DNA of 64,000 bases from Citroniella saccharovorans (GTDB lineage: Bacteria; Bacillota; Clostridia; Tissierellales; Peptoniphilaceae). Numbering within the stretch: the first letter of the stretch is position 1; the number at the start of each line of letters is the position of its first letter. Below, piece after piece: positions 61,903 through 64,000 of this stretch. The DNA lies in NCBI RefSeq assembly GCF_035481615.1, contig NZ_JAYKOT010000003.1, positions 310,001-374,000 on the forward strand, read 5' to 3'. Under the pieces are notes generated by a model. The model did no database searches, was not told the DNA's origin, and worked only from the letters and a program-made list of their open reading frames with translations. The position numbers and the translations under genes were made by a program.

Positions 61903-62541
61903 ATGATCTTAAACAAATGTATCTTAATAGGTCTCTTGGGTTCATTCATGATGTTTTTGGGAGACATGATTTTATATTATGATCCAAATGATTACGATGG
62001 CAGAGATACTATAAATAATATTATTGGCATAATGAAAAATGTCAGCATAAAAAGATTATACCTTGGTGGTCTTTTAGGGCCAATATGTGCTTTTATTTAT
62101 TGTATTGGGTTTTTTCATATTGTTTTGGCAACACAAGAAAAGTATTTAAATGTCGCTTGGTTTGTATTTTTAATAAATATTTTTGGCATGATACTAGGAG
62201 GCGCTTATCACATTCAATGTGCCTATCTAGGTCTTTTATCAAGGCACGAAAATAAGGGAGCCCTTGATGAATTTTTAAAATTTTTAAAATTTCAAGCAAA
62301 AATAGTTTTTGGAATAATGGCACTAGCAAATATAGGAATAGCATTGATAATTGTATTTGGATTTACAGTATTTCCAAGATGGCAAACCCTATTTACACCT
62401 ATATTTCTTTTGATTTTCACTCCTCTTGCTGATAGGTTGCCAAAGGGAATTCATATGATTATTCGCGGAGGCTGGTTCAACTTACTATATTTTGTTTACT
62501 ACCTAACCTTATTGATAACCTATACTAATATGAATTTATAA
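61903..62541 (+). CDS. Membrane protein, DUF6796-like
   Basis: The 212-residue protein has about six membrane helices and conserved-looking loops (FLGDMILYY near residue 18, GAYHIQCAYLGLLSRHE near residue 105). It resembles the DUF6796 family of clostridial membrane proteins. It starts behind AAAGGAG and is preceded by the module B promoter. The next genes (methyltransferase, ATC hydrolase-like) are in the same orientation. Confidence 0.7.
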   Translation: MILNKCILIGLLGSFMMFLGDMILYYDPNDYDGRDTINNIIGIMKNVSIKRLYLGGLLGPICAFIYCIGFFHIVLATQEKYLNVAWFVFLINIFGMILGGAYHIQCAYLGLLSRHENKGALDEFLKFLKFQAKIVFGIMALANIGIALIIVFGFTVFPRWQTLFTPIFLLIFTPLADRLPKGIHMIIRGGWFNLLYFVYYLTLLITYTNMNL

Positions 62542-62624
62542 GATTATATGGTTAGAGATTAAAATTATTATTTTAGTAGACAAGACAAATTTTAGAAAAT
62601 TTATTATTTACAGGAGGAAATTTT

Positions 62625-63452
62625 ATGAAACAAGTAAATTTTATGGATGACGATAAAACAAAGGCTGACTACAAAAATTGGGTCCCTGCAAGCTTGTTAA
62701 AGAATTTAATATTTGCAAGCCTTGCAGCTTTCATCCTATTTATAGCCTTTGGTGTCAGTGATTTTGTATTTAGTGGAAGAACTCGTCTAATATGTGCCCT
62801 TATTCTTGGGCTTGCAACGTTGATACTTATTTTCTTTGCAAGCTGGATGAGATTTTTATATAGGGCTTTTGATTACAACGGAAAAAGAAAGCTTGCCAAA
62901 GTCATAATAGAGGGGACTGCCGACTATGTAAAGATCCCAGATGGTGGCGTGGGTTTAGATGTAGGATGTGGTAGCGGCCCACTTACAATTGCTTGCGCAA
63001 AGAAAAATCCAAAGGCGACCATGGTGGGTTGTGACATATGGAGAGGCTCATATAAAAGTGAATTTTCTAAAGAGCTCTGTGAAAATAATGCAAAATTAGA
63101 TGGAATAGAAAATGCGAGATTTGAAGAAGGAAATGCAGTGAATCTTCCTTTTGAAGATGAAAGTTTTGATGCAGTAACAAGCAACTATGTTTATCACAAT
63201 ATAACGGGAAAAAATAAACAAAAACTTTTACTGGAAACATTTCGTGTACTTAAAAAGGGTGGAGTTTTTGTTATTCATGATTTGATGAGCAAGTCAAGAT
63301 ACGGTGATATGAATAAATTTATCGAACAGCTTAAAAAAGATGGCTACGAAGATGTGCAATTAATTGATACAACAAAGGATATTTTTATGAACCACAAAGA
63401 AGCTTTATTATTAGGACTTTACGGCTCAACTCTTCTTATTGGAAGAAAATAA
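62625..63452 (+). CDS. Membrane-anchored class I SAM methyltransferase
   Basis: Two membrane helices (about residues 27-49 and 56-78) precede a methyltransferase domain: motif I GLDVGCGSGPLTIA (about 107-120), acidic loop GCDIW, LPFEDESFDAVTSNYVYHN (motif IV) and LKKGGVFVIHDL. The Ubie/Methyltransf_11 type is common in Firmicutes; substrate unknown. A GGAGG precedes the ATG. Confidence 0.85.
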   Translation: MKQVNFMDDDKTKADYKNWVPASLLKNLIFASLAAFILFIAFGVSDFVFSGRTRLICALILGLATLILIFFASWMRFLYRAFDYNGKRKLAKVIIEGTADYVKIPDGGVGLDVGCGSGPLTIACAKKNPKATMVGCDIWRGSYKSEFSKELCENNAKLDGIENARFEEGNAVNLPFEDESFDAVTSNYVYHNITGKNKQKLLLETFRVLKKGGVFVIHDLMSKSRYGDMNKFIEQLKKDGYEDVQLIDTTKDIFMNHKEALLLGLYGSTLLIGRK

Positions 63453-63503
63453 AATTGTATATAAATTACTATAAAAAATTAGAAAGTTGATGGGGTGTGC
63501 AAG

Positions 63504-64000
63504 ATGAAATACAAAGGTTTTTATTTCTTATTATTTAAAGGTCCAATGAAGAAAGTTCTTATAGAAAAATATGATAAAGAATATGCTTCAGAAATTATTA
63601 AAAATAGCAAAAAAATTTATCGAGAACTTGTAAAAAATATGGACGATATCGGCGAGGACAATCCCATGGCATACAATGAGATGTTCGCCCTGGTCTTTGT
63701 TGCTCCATATATAGCAAGTGAGAAAAAAATTCCACCGGAGACCATCCAGGAAATGATGCGCCAATCTCTTTATTTTGTCAAATGGTATTTTTCCTTGACT
63801 AATCTCAATACTGAGAAGGGCAAAAAAGCTAATAAGAAAAATATTCTTAAGTATTACAAGTGGTACACAGAGGAAAAAGAAAAGCTCTATCCAACGTCCT
63901 TTAAAGTTGATTTTGAGGGAGAACCCTATGAGGGTGCTTGCTATTACAGAATTACTCGTTGTCCCATTTGTGCTTATACAAAGAAGTTGGGGGTAGATGA
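63504..64000 (+). CDS. ATC hydrolase family protein (3' partial)
   Basis: The frame from ATG 63504 stays open to the window end (165 codons visible). It has the pattern of the L-2-amino-thiazoline-4-carboxylic acid hydrolase family: YEGACYYRITRCPICAYTKK with the CPIC pair near the end of the visible part. In clostridia these genes often neighbour membrane proteins and methyltransferases as here. The name reflects family similarity; the actual substrate is not known. Confidence 0.75.
   Translation, partial: MKYKGFYFLLFKGPMKKVLIEKYDKEYASEIIKNSKKIYRELVKNMDDIGEDNPMAYNEMFALVFVAPYIASEKKIPPETIQEMMRQSLYFVKWYFSLTNLNTEKGKKANKKNILKYYKWYTEEKEKLYPTSFKVDFEGEPYEGACYYRITRCPICAYTKKLGVD

Overview
The window is AT-rich (roughly 30% GC) DNA from a low-GC Gram-positive anaerobe. 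The gene content (T-box controlled ileS, WhiA, YhaM, an M42 peptidase, GrdX, arginine deiminase, a large clostridial-type RlmD) fits an amino-acid fermenting Firmicute of the Tissierellia/Peptoniphilaceae kind. The genus is an inference and not proven by the sequence.

Positions 1-24.4 kb are ordinary chromosome: a COG4091-type oxidoreductase, an Ile T-box and ileS, the yhaM/GNAT/sirtuin/zinc-ribbon cluster, an M42 peptidase, Nudix-whiA, a kinase-like gene split by a T9 run, two TVP38/VTT membrane proteins, a C_GCAxxG_C_C protein, a nucleoside hydrolase, a rhodanese, GrdX, dnaE-pfkA-pyk, arcA and rlmD. The IleRS carries a GxHH version of the HIGH signature.

From 24,432 to 58,964 lies an integrated element of about 34.5 kb. 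It sits in the 3' end of rlmD, is flanked by a 12-bp direct repeat, and carries a large serine recombinase at its right end. The displaced original rlmD tail (HVETVCLMYRIK, stop) is still readable just beyond the right repeat, while the left end supplies rlmD with a longer replacement C-terminus. The element is composite: two large serine recombinases, two unrelated relaxases (MobA/L type and MobP type), PcfB, a broken replisome organizer and many gene remnants. Its cargo is a GNAT enzyme of higher GC, a sigma-factor/ABC-transporter operon with a 93-residue protein and a lipoprotein, an AbiEi antitoxin whose toxin gene is broken, a Hachiman-type defence pair (hamA intact, hamB frameshifted), and an AraC/ECF/dual ABC/MATE cassette resembling metallophore uptake loci. 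Two copies of the abiE toxin gene are interrupted at exactly the same base by different cargo, each ending in a similar terminator.

The DNA right of the element (59-61.8 kb) is a mosaic of an IS5 remnant, a broken XRE regulator, a protease tail, a higher-GC DNA glycosylase fused in frame to half an ABC ATPase, and a second ATPase scrap. It ends in a terminator-promoter module that also occurs inside the element at 42.0 kb. From 61.9 kb ordinary genes resume: a membrane protein, a methyltransferase and an ATC-hydrolase family gene cut by the window end. Several genes are broken by one-base changes in homopolymers (10355, 24961, 37151, 44031), so sequencing error must be excluded before they are called pseudogenes.
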